Source: Fictibacillus terranigra (lineage in GTDB: Bacteria > Bacillota > Bacilli > Bacillales > Fictibacillaceae). Taken from it: DNA of 64,000 bases. The notes under the pieces are model-generated. The model ran no database searches and had not been told where the DNA came from. It saw nothing but the letters and a program-made list of their open reading frames with translations. Position 1 is the stretch's first letter; every line of letters begins with the position of its first letter. The stretch spans positions 23,151-87,150 of the forward strand of contig NZ_JAUHLN010000008.1 of NCBI RefSeq assembly GCF_030412265.1. The letters are read 5' to 3'. The translations under genes were made by a program, and so were the position numbers. This document shows positions 18,224 through 26,736 of this stretch, piece by piece.

Positions 18224-19519
18224 ATGGATATTATCAAATGGATTGCTACCAATGTTTTTGGAACACCGGCGATTTTGCTCGGATTCATTGTGTTTCTGGG
18301 CCTCTTTCTGCAAAAGAAAAATGCGAGCCAGCTGGTAAGCGGGACATTTAAAGCAGTGATCGGTTTCTTGATTATCGGTGCCGGGTCTGGTGTTATTGTA
18401 AGCGCTTTAAATGTTTTTGAGCCGATGTGGAAGGAAGTTTTCAACCTAAAAGCAGAATCATTTGGCAAGTTTATGGGTCAAGAAGGCTTTAACGCAAAAT
18501 ACGGAAGTGCAGTTACGCTTGCGATGACCCTCGGTTTTTTAATCAATGTGCTACTTGCAAGGTTTACAAGATTCAAATTCATCTATTTGACGGGCCATAT
18601 GATGTTCTGGAACACCACCATTTTTGCAGGAATCATTGTCCATACGTCCGGACAGGTTCCGTTTATCAAATTGGTTGTCTTTTTATCCATTCTGATGGGG
18701 ATTTACTGGACCCTTCAGCCTGCCATTACTCAGCCCTTCATGCGTAGAATTACAGGTAATGACAATATCGCTTTAGGACACACCTCTGCTTCCGTGGCTC
18801 TTTTGGCGGCGCTTGTGGGTAAAGTGGCTGGTAATAAAAATAACGATTCAGAAAAGCTTAGATTGCCAAAAGGACTTGAGTTTTTGCGTGACTCCAATGT
18901 GATTACCGCGCTGACCATGGGCTTGCTGTTTCTTATTGGGGCCATTATTTTATCCACCAAAGGAACACCGGAAGCAAAAGAGCTGCTCGCGAAATCAGGC
19001 GACCAAAACTTTATCATCTATTCAATCGTCCAGTCGTTTACGTTTGCGGGCGGGATTGCTATCGTGTTACTGGGTGTACGAATGTTTATCGGTGAAATCG
19101 TGCCCGCCTTTAACGGAATCGCCACGAAACTTGTGCCAGGAGCCAAGCCTGCGCTCGACTGTCCAATCGTTTTTCCATACGCGCCCAACGCGGTCATCCT
19201 CGGATTTGTCGGTGCATTTGCGGGGGCCTTAATCTGGTTGGCTGTTCTTGGCAACACGGCAAGCTATGTCTTCGTGCCAACGATGATTGTGCTCTTCTTC
19301 CATGGAGCAACCGCTGGTGTGTTTGGCAATTCAACAGGGGGTGTTCGTGGTGCGCTCCTGGGAGGATTCATTACCTCGACGGTCGTTGCCTGGGGTCAAT
19401 TTATTATGGTGAAAATGTTGATTTCGAGCACGGTGCCTGACACCGCAATGTGGGCCGCAGACTCTGACATGTTTATCCTTGGACCCATCGTTAAATTCCT
19501 GGCACAGCTTCTCTTTTAG
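18224..19519 (+). CDS. PTS EIIC transporter, UlaA/SgaT family
   Basis: Integral membrane permease of 431 aa, about ten hydrophobic segments, typical of the ascorbate-type EIIC family (motifs near FLINVLLARFTRFKF and PTMIVLFFHGATAGVFGNS). It moves the substrate inward as it is phosphorylated. Family members carry L-ascorbate and other acidic or lactone-type sugars. Together with the lactonase downstream, a sugar lactone or aldonate is more likely here than ascorbate itself, because no UlaD/E/F-type genes are present (inference). Confidence 0.93.
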   Translation: MDIIKWIATNVFGTPAILLGFIVFLGLFLQKKNASQLVSGTFKAVIGFLIIGAGSGVIVSALNVFEPMWKEVFNLKAESFGKFMGQEGFNAKYGSAVTLAMTLGFLINVLLARFTRFKFIYLTGHMMFWNTTIFAGIIVHTSGQVPFIKLVVFLSILMGIYWTLQPAITQPFMRRITGNDNIALGHTSASVALLAALVGKVAGNKNNDSEKLRLPKGLEFLRDSNVITALTMGLLFLIGAIILSTKGTPEAKELLAKSGDQNFIIYSIVQSFTFAGGIAIVLLGVRMFIGEIVPAFNGIATKLVPGAKPALDCPIVFPYAPNAVILGFVGAFAGALIWLAVLGNTASYVFVPTMIVLFFHGATAGVFGNSTGGVRGALLGGFITSTVVAWGQFIMVKMLISSTVPDTAMWAADSDMFILGPIVKFLAQLLF

Positions 19520-19585
19520 CTATTCACAAGGGTATAGGCTTCTCATGGCTCTCTGCCCTTTCATCTTTATTTGGAGGTGCTCATC

Positions 19586-20578
19586 ATGAGTTTTATTCGT
19601 ACATTGCTTGGAGACATACCGCCAGAGGAACTCGGATTTACTTATTCACATGAACATATCGTTTGCCGTCCTGCTTATTGGAAGGAACGGGACGGAGATG
19701 ACCTTTTGCTTGATGATAAGGAAAAGTCTAAAAAAGACGTGGCCGACTTCAAGCACCATGGCGGACGATCGATTATTGACGCAACAGCTGTTGATTATGG
19801 AAGGGATGTACAGGCTGTTCAGGAAATTTCCGAAGAATTGGACATTCATATCGTTGGCACGGCCGGTTTTAACAAGAGCTTTTTATGGAATGCCAACATT
19901 AAACCGGAACTTCGGGTAACGCTCGGAAACTATAAAACCTACAATGAATGGATTGATAGCAAAAGCATTAATGAGCTTACGGATTTTGTTGTCAAGGAAG
20001 TAGAAGAAGGGCTGGAAGGAACACCGTACAAAGCCGGCCAGGTTAAATTTGGAACAGGATATAATCGCATCGCCCCGCTAGAGGAAAAAACATTGCGCGC
20101 TGTGGCCCGAGCCCACTATGAAACGAAGGCGCCGGTTCATTCTCACACGGAAGCAGGCACCATGGCCCTTGAACAAATTGAATTGTTAAAAAGTGAATCG
20201 GTGAATCTTTCCTATATGAGCTTCGGCCATATGGATCGCAACCCTGATCCGTATTATCATGAGCAAATCGCAAAAACGGGCGCTTACCTGTGCTTCGACG
20301 GCATTGCAAAGATTAAATATGCGCCGGAAAGCACACGTATTCATTGTCTGCTTGAGCTTGTCAATAAAGGGTACGAAAATCAAATTCTTGTAAGCGGGGA
20401 TACGGCGCGCAAAACCTATTATAAGCATTATGATTACGGTCCTGGGCTTGAGTTCATTATCGCAAAATGGGTCCCTAGATTTATTGATGATGCCAACCGC
20501 CAAGGCTTTGATGGGGAAGCATTGGTGCATAAATTCTTTATCGACAATCCGGCAAGGTGTTTTACGTTTAAAAAATAG
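19586..20578 (+). CDS. Phosphotriesterase-family lactonase (COG1735)
   Basis: Metal-dependent amidohydrolase-superfamily hydrolase of 330 aa. Metal ligands are visible: HxH at H22/H24 (YSHEHIV), a bridging lysine in GQVKFGTGY, His in VHSHTEAGT, His in FGHMDRNPD and Asp in SGDTARK. Characterised relatives in ascorbate-type PTS operons of Firmicutes and mycoplasmas open phosphorylated sugar lactones, so the likely role is hydrolysis of an imported sugar-lactone phosphate. ATG 19586 follows TTGGAGGTG; the in-frame TTG at 19571 overlaps that site and is not used. Confidence 0.9.
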   Translation: MSFIRTLLGDIPPEELGFTYSHEHIVCRPAYWKERDGDDLLLDDKEKSKKDVADFKHHGGRSIIDATAVDYGRDVQAVQEISEELDIHIVGTAGFNKSFLWNANIKPELRVTLGNYKTYNEWIDSKSINELTDFVVKEVEEGLEGTPYKAGQVKFGTGYNRIAPLEEKTLRAVARAHYETKAPVHSHTEAGTMALEQIELLKSESVNLSYMSFGHMDRNPDPYYHEQIAKTGAYLCFDGIAKIKYAPESTRIHCLLELVNKGYENQILVSGDTARKTYYKHYDYGPGLEFIIAKWVPRFIDDANRQGFDGEALVHKFFIDNPARCFTFKK

Positions 20579-20590
20579 GAGGGACAGCTG

Positions 20591-21316
20591 ATGATGTTTC
20601 AAAATGAAACATCCTACACCGTAAAAGAAAAGATTGATGAAAGTCAGATCGCTATTTTGCCGATTGGAGCGGTAGAGGCGCATGGTCCACATCTTCCCCT
20701 TGGCACCGACAATTATCTGGCGGAACGGCTCGCCGAAAAAGTGGCCGCCAGAACGGGTGCATTGGTGCTACCTACCCTTCCATACGGTCAGGTATGGAGC
20801 CTGAAAAACTTTCCTGGAAGCATCAATATCACCAATGAATCTCTTATCCGCTTTTTGTTTGATATGGGTATAAGCCTGTATGAACAAGGGTTCCGTTTAT
20901 TTGTGATGCTCAATGGTCATCTGGGAAATGCTGTCGCCCTGAAAGAAGCAGCACGACAGCTTTACAACAAATTTCCCGACTTTAGAGTGCTTTATCTTTT
21001 TTATCCGGGAGTCAAACAGGTAACGGAAGAAGTAAGAGAAACCCCGACCGCGCATACCACCTATTTTCATGCATGCGAAATTGAAACGTCGTATATGCAG
21101 TATCTCGCGGAAGAGTTCGTTGATATGTCAAAAGCCATTTCTGACATTCCTCACATTCCTCCGAGCGCGGATATCACGCCAATCCCATGGGAGATGTTTA
21201 CCTCTTCCGCAGTCCTGGGGGATGCCACACTGGCAACAAAAGAAAAAGGCGAGAAAATTATTAAAATTGCGATTAAAAATATGGTTCAGCTGATCAAGGA
21301 GATGAAAGGAGAATAA
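20591..21316 (+). CDS. Creatininase-family amidohydrolase
   Basis: Cytosolic metal hydrolase of 241 aa with the family signature LPIGAVEAHGPHLPLGTDN (near residues 18-37) that binds two metals. The later conserved MLNGHLGNA motif is also present. The family opens cyclic amides or formamides (creatinine, FAPy). In this operon a ring-opening or amide-hydrolysis step on the imported compound is plausible but the substrate is unknown. It is separated by 12 bp from the lactonase and one base from the SIS gene. Confidence 0.9.
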   Translation: MMFQNETSYTVKEKIDESQIAILPIGAVEAHGPHLPLGTDNYLAERLAEKVAARTGALVLPTLPYGQVWSLKNFPGSINITNESLIRFLFDMGISLYEQGFRLFVMLNGHLGNAVALKEAARQLYNKFPDFRVLYLFYPGVKQVTEEVRETPTAHTTYFHACEIETSYMQYLAEEFVDMSKAISDIPHIPPSADITPIPWEMFTSSAVLGDATLATKEKGEKIIKIAIKNMVQLIKEMKGE

Positions 21317-21317
21317 C

Positions 21318-22052
21318 ATGCTCACCACCTATTTTGAAAAGGCCAAGGAACAGCTCGATCTTGTTATGGAACATGAAAGAGATCAGATGAGGCTCACGGC
21401 TAAAAAAGTAGCGACTTCGATTATGAACGGAGGCATTATTCAGCTGTTTGGTTGTGGTCATTCCCACATTTTAACGGAAGAAGTCTTTTACCGGGCGGGT
21501 GGGCTTGTCCCAATTAAGCCCATTTTAGTGGAGCCCCTAATGCTTCATGAAGGCGCCTTGCGTTCGTCTCATTACGAGCGGCAAAATGACTATGCAAGTG
21601 AGTTTTTGAAGGAGCAGGATGTGCGCACCGAAGATGTGGTCTTTGTTTTGTCGACTTCTGGGCGAAACCCAGTACCCGTTGATGTTGCTCAGTACGCCCG
21701 CGAGCAAGGCGCATATGTCATTGGTGTTACCTCTCTGGAGTACGCGCAAAGCCAGCCATCCCGCCACAAAAGTGGGAAGCATTTATTTAACTCAGTTGAT
21801 ACCGTTATTAATAATTACTCCGCAAAAGGGGATGCCATTTTGTCCTATGATAAAGTGGCCGTCCCATTCGGGCCCACTTCCACCGTGGTTGGCGCCGCTA
21901 TCTTAAACGCCATTTTCGCAGAAGCGATCACCTTCATGGCAGATCAGGGTTTTAAACCGCCGGTCTTTTTGAGCGGAAATATTGATGGTGCAGACGGGCA
22001 TAATAAGGCACTGGTTGAGAAGTATTACGAGCGGATTTCACTGTTATCATAG
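21318..22052 (+). CDS. SIS-domain protein (UPF0309/COG4821 type)
   Basis: 244-aa sugar-isomerase-fold protein. A phosphosugar-binding core is seen in QLFGCGHSHILTEE and FVLSTSGRNPVPVD. SIS proteins bind phosphosugars and act as isomerases, aldolases/deaminases or sensors. Being the last gene of the PTS operon, it may process or sense the phosphorylated product of the lactonase/creatininase steps. No extra catalytic domain is present. Confidence 0.9.
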   Translation: MLTTYFEKAKEQLDLVMEHERDQMRLTAKKVATSIMNGGIIQLFGCGHSHILTEEVFYRAGGLVPIKPILVEPLMLHEGALRSSHYERQNDYASEFLKEQDVRTEDVVFVLSTSGRNPVPVDVAQYAREQGAYVIGVTSLEYAQSQPSRHKSGKHLFNSVDTVINNYSAKGDAILSYDKVAVPFGPTSTVVGAAILNAIFAEAITFMADQGFKPPVFLSGNIDGADGHNKALVEKYYERISLLS

Positions 22053-22054
22053 GT

Positions 22055-22090
22055 AAAGGCTGTGGGGGAAATCTCCCAGAGCCTTTTTTA
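22055..22090 (+). terminator. Terminator of the PTS/lactonase operon
   Basis: AAAGGCT..GGGGGA / TCTCCC..AGCCTTT stem followed by a T run, directly after the SIS gene. Confidence 0.85.
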
Positions 22091-22212
22091 TATGTTTTTG
22101 TTAAATTAGACTAATTAGATGTTAGCTAGAGGGATTCTAAATCGAAAAACGTGTGTGAACAAGAGCATAAAAGGCTAATTACGCCGAATTAGGGTTTTAA
22201 AGACTGCAAGAC

Positions 22213-22302
22213 AATTACACATATCATTAATACGAAGACCGAATACACTAGTCTGAAAGAAAAAGGCTATATTTACAGGAAGGGAAGGACATCTCCTTCC
22301 TC
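22213..22302 (+). pseudogene. 3' remnant of a RadC-like (JAMM) gene
   Basis: One frame reads HIINTKTEYTSLKEKGY, nearly the same as the C-terminus of the intact RadC-like protein at 45261-45704 (LIINAKAEYTSLKEKGYL). Nothing of the catalytic part remains. It is followed, as in the intact copy, by a GGAAGG-stem terminator. Confidence 0.75.
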
Positions 22303-22311
22303 TTTTTTTAG
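22277..22311 (+). terminator. Terminator behind the RadC remnant
   Basis: AGGAAGG / CCTTCCT stem with a following run of seven T; same design as the terminator after the intact RadC-like gene at 45709. Confidence 0.75.
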
Positions 22312-22414
22312 AGAGGCGAAAAATAATTTCTTTCGAAATTAAAAACATAAACAAATTTGCAAGCGGAAATGCTTGTGTTTCCTCGATTTTGATTATCCTG
22401 TTTTATAACTTTTT

Positions 22415-22661
22415 TTACTTAAGAGTAATGACACCCGCAATAACAAAAACTGCTGCAATAATATAAAGTCCCCCGTATACACTTCCGGTAGCGTCTTTTA
22501 TTGCGCCTAGCACATACGGACCAACAAATCCGCCCAGGGTGGCGATGGAGTTAATCGAAGCAATCCCAACCGCTGCCGATGTTCCTGTGAGAAATAATGA
22601 AGGTAGTGCCCAAAACGGATCATATATCGCGTAACTTGCGCCAAAGATGCGTTTATCACCA
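22415..22661 (-). pseudogene. C-terminal remnant of an MFS transporter
   Basis: About 80 codons on the minus strand read as the last two or three membrane spans of a major-facilitator carrier (GIASINSIATLGGFVGPYVL, then YGGLYIIAAVFVIAGVITLK and a stop). The GGFVGP signature is typical of ACS-type organic-anion carriers. The rest of the gene is absent and an IS remnant abuts it. Confidence 0.75.
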
Positions 22662-22676
22662 TTAGGGAAACCCGTT

Positions 22677-22843
22677 TTAATGAAGGGTTAGGCTGTATAC
22701 ATTCGGGAGCTTAAAGGTAAAGCGGAACGGCAAGTATGAAATAGGGGTATTTGAAATGTCATTGAAAGACTTTCCGCAGTCACGACAGAGGTATCGTTGT
22801 CTATCTTTCAATAAAGCGTTAGCATATTTATTTGTTTGCTTAA
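22677..22843 (-). pseudogene. IS1595-type transposase N-terminal remnant
   Basis: The minus strand reads DRQRYLCRDCGKSFNDISNT, the zinc-ribbon region found near the start of IS1595-family transposases. The frame stops soon after and no catalytic DDE part is present. Confidence 0.65.
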
Positions 22844-22978
22844 CTAATATACGATTTCCAGTGGATCCCCTAGTTCATTCAACCATATAATTGCAATTCT
22901 ATTATCCTTATGTGCAAACTTTTCAGCTTCTTCAGTAAAGTTGTAATACTCCGGGGCAATTAAGTATTCCCTTTTCAT
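22844..22978 (-). pseudogene. N-terminal stub of an AMP-dependent acyl-CoA synthetase
   Basis: A 44-codon frame with a good ribosome site (AGGAGG) begins MKREYLIAPEYYNFTEEAEK and continues with RIAIIWLNELG, the usual opening of medium-chain acyl-CoA synthetases. It stops exactly where the IS1595 remnant begins, so the insertion truncated it. The family call rests on a short match. Confidence 0.5.
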
Positions 22979-23171
22979 TTTAATCCCTCCTCTATATCAT
23001 TCCAATATAGTGATAGATAACGTCAGCCGTTGCAATCATTCAATACATGTAAAAAAGGTTAACCAGTTAACAATATCTGATTAACCCTAAGAAAGATGAA
23101 ATAATAATCATTAAATAATTACCTTCAGTAAACTCTTACACCCGAGCTTCAAAAGGCAAAGATACGAAACA

Positions 23172-24311
23172 TTACTTATTCGACACCAATGGTTCAGCAT
23201 TGCGATAGCTTTCATCAATAATTAAAATTGGTTTAATAGTTTTACCGCTATTGGAATCTGCAGCTGCTTGATTGATTTCATCGAATTTATATAACTTCAC
23301 TAGTTTATCAAATGGAAATTTGCCTTCTTTATGGTATTGAATAAGCTGTGGAACCGCAAGTTGTGGCACTGCATCACCCATTAAGACACCTACTAGCTTA
23401 CGGTTTGCCAGTACTAAGTCCATAAAGGTATTAAATTCAACGGAGTTTGGTGTTACAGCTACAGGTGCACTAACACCACCAATCCCAAGAACATCAATGG
23501 ATGCTTTCATAACAGCTGAAATGCCTGTTGTATCGACTGAATAGTTAACCCCTAGACCCTCTGTAATTTCAGCTATACGCTCTTCCAAATTTTCAGTCCT
23601 ACTATTTATGGTGTGTGTCGCACCAAGTTCTCTGGCTGTTTCTAAGCGAGAGTCATGAATATCAACTGCGATAATGATTGAAGCCCCTTCAATTTTTGCT
23701 GCCATGAGTGCACCAAGTCCAACTGCTCCTGTACCAAATACAGCAAAGGAGGATGAGGTTTTTGGCTTTAATCCATTAAGTACGGTACCAAAACCGGTTA
23801 ACAAGCCACAGCCTAGCGGGGCCACCAAACGCAAATCTGCTTCTGGATCTACTTTAATTAAGTTATTTTTATTTGTAATGGTATATGTGGTAAACGAACT
23901 TTGTGTGAAGAAGTTTGACACTGGTGTCCCATCTGCTTTAAAAAAAATGTAACTGCCATCTGGACGGGCACCAGTAAAATTTAACGTGGTCCATTCCTCA
24001 CAGGAAGACGGATGGCCAGTACGACAACCCGCACATGTACCGCAGTAATTGTAAGCCATTACTACTTGATCACCCACATTGAAGTTTTTGACGGCGTCTC
24101 CAACCTTCTCAATAATGCCTGCCCCTTCATGACCGAAAACAGCAGGTATCGGATGTGCTGCGTCACCCATACGCAGTGCCTCGTCTGAATGACAAATGCC
24201 TGATGCTACCATTTTCACAACAACCTCATCGGGATAAAGCTGCCCAAGTGTTAACTCTTCAAGTTGGTATTCTTCATTGATTCCATTAACAACTGCTGCG
24301 GTAATTTTCAT
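23172..24311 (-). CDS. Zinc-dependent alcohol dehydrogenase (aryl-alcohol type MDR)
   Basis: NAD(P)-dependent alcohol/aldehyde oxidoreductase of 379 aa. Catalytic zinc ligands begin with C40 in GICHSDEA and the GHEGAGIIEKVG motif. The structural zinc cluster is in CGTCAGCRTGHPSSC, and the Rossmann motif in FGTGAVGLGALMAA. The layout matches benzyl/aryl-alcohol dehydrogenases. ATG 24311 follows GGGGGAA; an in-frame ATG at 24326 is upstream of that site and rejected. The divergent sigma-54 activator and the -24/-12 promoter facing this gene point to inducer-dependent expression. Confidence 0.92.
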   Translation of the reverse strand: MKITAAVVNGINEEYQLEELTLGQLYPDEVVVKMVASGICHSDEALRMGDAAHPIPAVFGHEGAGIIEKVGDAVKNFNVGDQVVMAYNYCGTCAGCRTGHPSSCEEWTTLNFTGARPDGSYIFFKADGTPVSNFFTQSSFTTYTITNKNNLIKVDPEADLRLVAPLGCGLLTGFGTVLNGLKPKTSSSFAVFGTGAVGLGALMAAKIEGASIIIAVDIHDSRLETARELGATHTINSRTENLEERIAEITEGLGVNYSVDTTGISAVMKASIDVLGIGGVSAPVAVTPNSVEFNTFMDLVLANRKLVGVLMGDAVPQLAVPQLIQYHKEGKFPFDKLVKLYKFDEINQAAADSNSGKTIKPILIIDESYRNAEPLVSNK

Positions 24312-24341
24312 AATAAATTCCCCCATTTTTTTAGTTTAACC

Positions 24342-24593
24342 TTAAAGTTTACATAGACGTTTTTTGAGCCAACCAGCTAATTGATGTCGAAATATAACCG
24401 TAAGCTTTGATCTCATCAACCAACTTCCTGTGCTCAATGGATACATACCAGTGACAAAGTAAGCTTCAAACCAACGATGATAACTTGGAGTCTAGGAATT
24501 TTTAGTCCGCCCTATATGTGGTTGGTAACCCTTAATTAAATAGTCTATTATTGCATCGCATTCCTCCTTAGGTAAGTGAAGTTTGCTTTCAAT
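24342..24593 (-). pseudogene. Decayed small gene between the sigma-54 promoter and the dehydrogenase
   Basis: One minus-strand frame runs from about 24593 to a stop at 24342 and is broken by a single TAG at 24492-24494. It reads LPKEECDAIIDYLIKGYQPH before the TAG and SYHRWFEAYFVTGMYP and HQLAGWLKKRLCKL after it. No start codon is visible. I do not recognise the family. It may be a lost partner of the dehydrogenase. Confidence 0.35.
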
Positions 24594-24602
24594 ATTAATT
24601 CA

Positions 24603-24618
24603 TGCAAAAACTGTGCCA
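24603..24618 (-). promoter_or_regulatory. Sigma-54 (-24/-12) promoter
   Basis: On the minus strand TGGCAC-AGTTT-TTGCA matches the sigma-54 consensus TGGCAC-N5-TTGCW completely. It points to the alcohol dehydrogenase about 290 bp away and lies next to a sigma-54 activator gene. Confidence 0.85.
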
Positions 24619-24670
24619 AAACGGAAACCGCTTACATACACGTTTTAACTTTTAAGTGTTGTACCATTAT

Positions 24671-24707
24671 GAAACATGTGTACAGGATCAGATGGAACAT
24701 GATACAT
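24671..24707. promoter_or_regulatory. Direct repeat, candidate activator-binding site (UAS)
   Basis: GAAACATGTGTACA at 24671-24684 and GGAACATGATACAT at 24694-24707 are near-identical repeats 23 bp apart. They sit about 55-90 bp upstream of the -24 box, where sigma-54 activators normally bind. Confidence 0.5.
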
Positions 24708-24747
24708 TATTTTATAACTGAATATTCTGCAAAAAAGGAGATTTGTT

Positions 24748-26598
24748 ATGGTCGGATCCAACGAACAGTTATTAAAGTCATGGGCACGAAGTCAAATGTA
24801 TAGACCCAGCTTCACAAGTGCCAAAGACGCTATTCTTTCTGAATATGAGTTCAAACAATATAAGGAAAAAAAAGAAGCTTTTCTAAACGATATTCATCCA
24901 ACAATTGAACAATTAGCTCATAGGATAAAACCCTCAGGTTCGGTCGTAATTATCTCCGATACAAATAGTTTTATACTTGAAAATATTGGCGAACCGAAAT
25001 TTTTGGAAGACACCAAAAGAATATATTTACAGAATGGGGCTTGTTATTCTGAAAAAATACGGGGAACAAATTCACTTGGCACGGTTTCCATCGAGAAAAA
25101 GACGCTTGCTGTCGTAGGCAAAGAGCATTATTTAGAAGCACATCATAAGCTTTACTGTATTGGCTCTCCTATCTTTGATCCTTCTGGCACACTGTTAGCG
25201 GTTTTAAATATTAGCGGCTACAAAGACCTATATCAACCTCAAATGCTCTGTATGATAGATAACATGGCCCGAACAATAGAGGATTCGTTTCTTATTCGCC
25301 AACCTAATCCTCAACTTATTCTCTCATTATCTTCAGAACAACAACCAAACTATCAAGCCTTACTGGCTTTAAATGAAGATGGTCTCATCACAGGTGCTAA
25401 TCGAGAAGCAAGAAATCTTTTAAATTTAGAAACATTGATTCCAGAAAAGATACATATTGATGATGTATTAATAGGAGCCAATAGTATATTGAACGGAGAA
25501 GTGCATAAAGGCTTAATTTTCCTTCACAAAAAAGATAATGAACAAAGTCGTTTGCTTTGTTCTATTTGGCACGATTCTCGTATTCCACTTTTTACTTTTT
25601 CAAAAGATAATTCGCAATCAAAACCATCTGTCAATTCTAAGCAACCAATGAGAAACAACAACGATGCTTTTAATAATATTTATGGGGAAGACGAGGTATT
25701 TCAAAAAGTTATTGACACAGCTAGAAACGCAAGCTCTACGAACTATATGATTATGGTAACGGGCGAGAGCGGAACAGGAAAAGATATGATTAGCCAAGCG
25801 ATCCATTATTCTAGTTCACGCTCTAACAAGCCATTTGTAGCTCTGAATTGCGGAGGAATTACAAATAGTTTAATGGAGAGTGAATTATTTGGGTATGAAG
25901 CTGGTGCTTTTACTGGAGCTAAGCAGTCAGGCCATCCAGGGAAATTCGAGCAAGCTAATGGGGGAACTCTATTCCTTGATGAAATCGGGGAAATGCCAAA
26001 GGAGATGCAAATTGCTCTTTTGCGAGTATTGCAGGATTTTACCATCACACGGATCGGTGGTATAAAGCCGATTGACCTAGATGTTCGAATCATTACAGCA
26101 ACTCATACAGATCTATGGAAAAAAGTTCAAGAGGGTAGTTTTCGTTCTGATTTATTTTATCGTTTGCAAGGTGTACGAATTATGCTCCCTCCGTTTCGAG
26201 AGCGAACCGATCGATTGAACCTTGCTGAGCTACTGTTAAAACAAGTTGAAAAAGAACTTGAAAACAAGACTCTTACTTTTTCTGCGGAAGCAAAACACTT
26301 AATTGGGACTTACACATGGCCAGGTAACGTTCGTCAGGTACTAGGTGCTCTACGAGAAGCAGCATTTTTATCAAAAGATGGGTTGGTTGATATTGATTGT
26401 TTCCCTACATACATTTTATCGAGCTATCAACAACCTAAAATTAAAAACTCCTCACTAAAACACAAAGAATCTCAAGAAATTATTGAAGTTCTGAAAAAAA
26501 CCGACGGAAATATATCGGAATCCGCAAGAATTCTTGGCATCGGCCGAACCACATTATACCGAAAAATAAAAAAACTTTCCAATTTCATAGATGAATGA
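24748..26598 (+). CDS. Sigma-54-dependent activator, AcoR-like
   Basis: Enhancer-binding transcription activator of 616 aa. The N-terminal half has a GAF-type sensory region; then comes an AAA+ domain with Walker A GESGTGKD, the sigma-54-contacting GAFTGA loop at 386-391, Walker B GGTLFLDEIGE and arginine-finger region FRSDLFYRL; the C-terminus is a Fis-type HTH (SESARILGIGRTTLYRKIKK). ATG 24748 follows AAAAGGAG. It is divergent from the dehydrogenase gene, whose -24/-12 promoter it very probably activates. AcoR relatives respond to acetoin or alcohols; the inducer here is unknown. Confidence 0.95.
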   Translation: MVGSNEQLLKSWARSQMYRPSFTSAKDAILSEYEFKQYKEKKEAFLNDIHPTIEQLAHRIKPSGSVVIISDTNSFILENIGEPKFLEDTKRIYLQNGACYSEKIRGTNSLGTVSIEKKTLAVVGKEHYLEAHHKLYCIGSPIFDPSGTLLAVLNISGYKDLYQPQMLCMIDNMARTIEDSFLIRQPNPQLILSLSSEQQPNYQALLALNEDGLITGANREARNLLNLETLIPEKIHIDDVLIGANSILNGEVHKGLIFLHKKDNEQSRLLCSIWHDSRIPLFTFSKDNSQSKPSVNSKQPMRNNNDAFNNIYGEDEVFQKVIDTARNASSTNYMIMVTGESGTGKDMISQAIHYSSSRSNKPFVALNCGGITNSLMESELFGYEAGAFTGAKQSGHPGKFEQANGGTLFLDEIGEMPKEMQIALLRVLQDFTITRIGGIKPIDLDVRIITATHTDLWKKVQEGSFRSDLFYRLQGVRIMLPPFRERTDRLNLAELLLKQVEKELENKTLTFSAEAKHLIGTYTWPGNVRQVLGALREAAFLSKDGLVDIDCFPTYILSSYQQPKIKNSSLKHKESQEIIEVLKKTDGNISESARILGIGRTTLYRKIKKLSNFIDE

Positions 26599-26736
26599 TT
26601 TTACAATTCAAACCCCTTGTCTCAAGCGTTTCAGCATGAAAAAAAGATTACCTCCCCCAATTCTTGTATATTGTAAGTGACCAAACGAACACGAACATAA
26701 ATAAGAAGAGGGGTACGACAAGGAAGCCTGGTTGAC

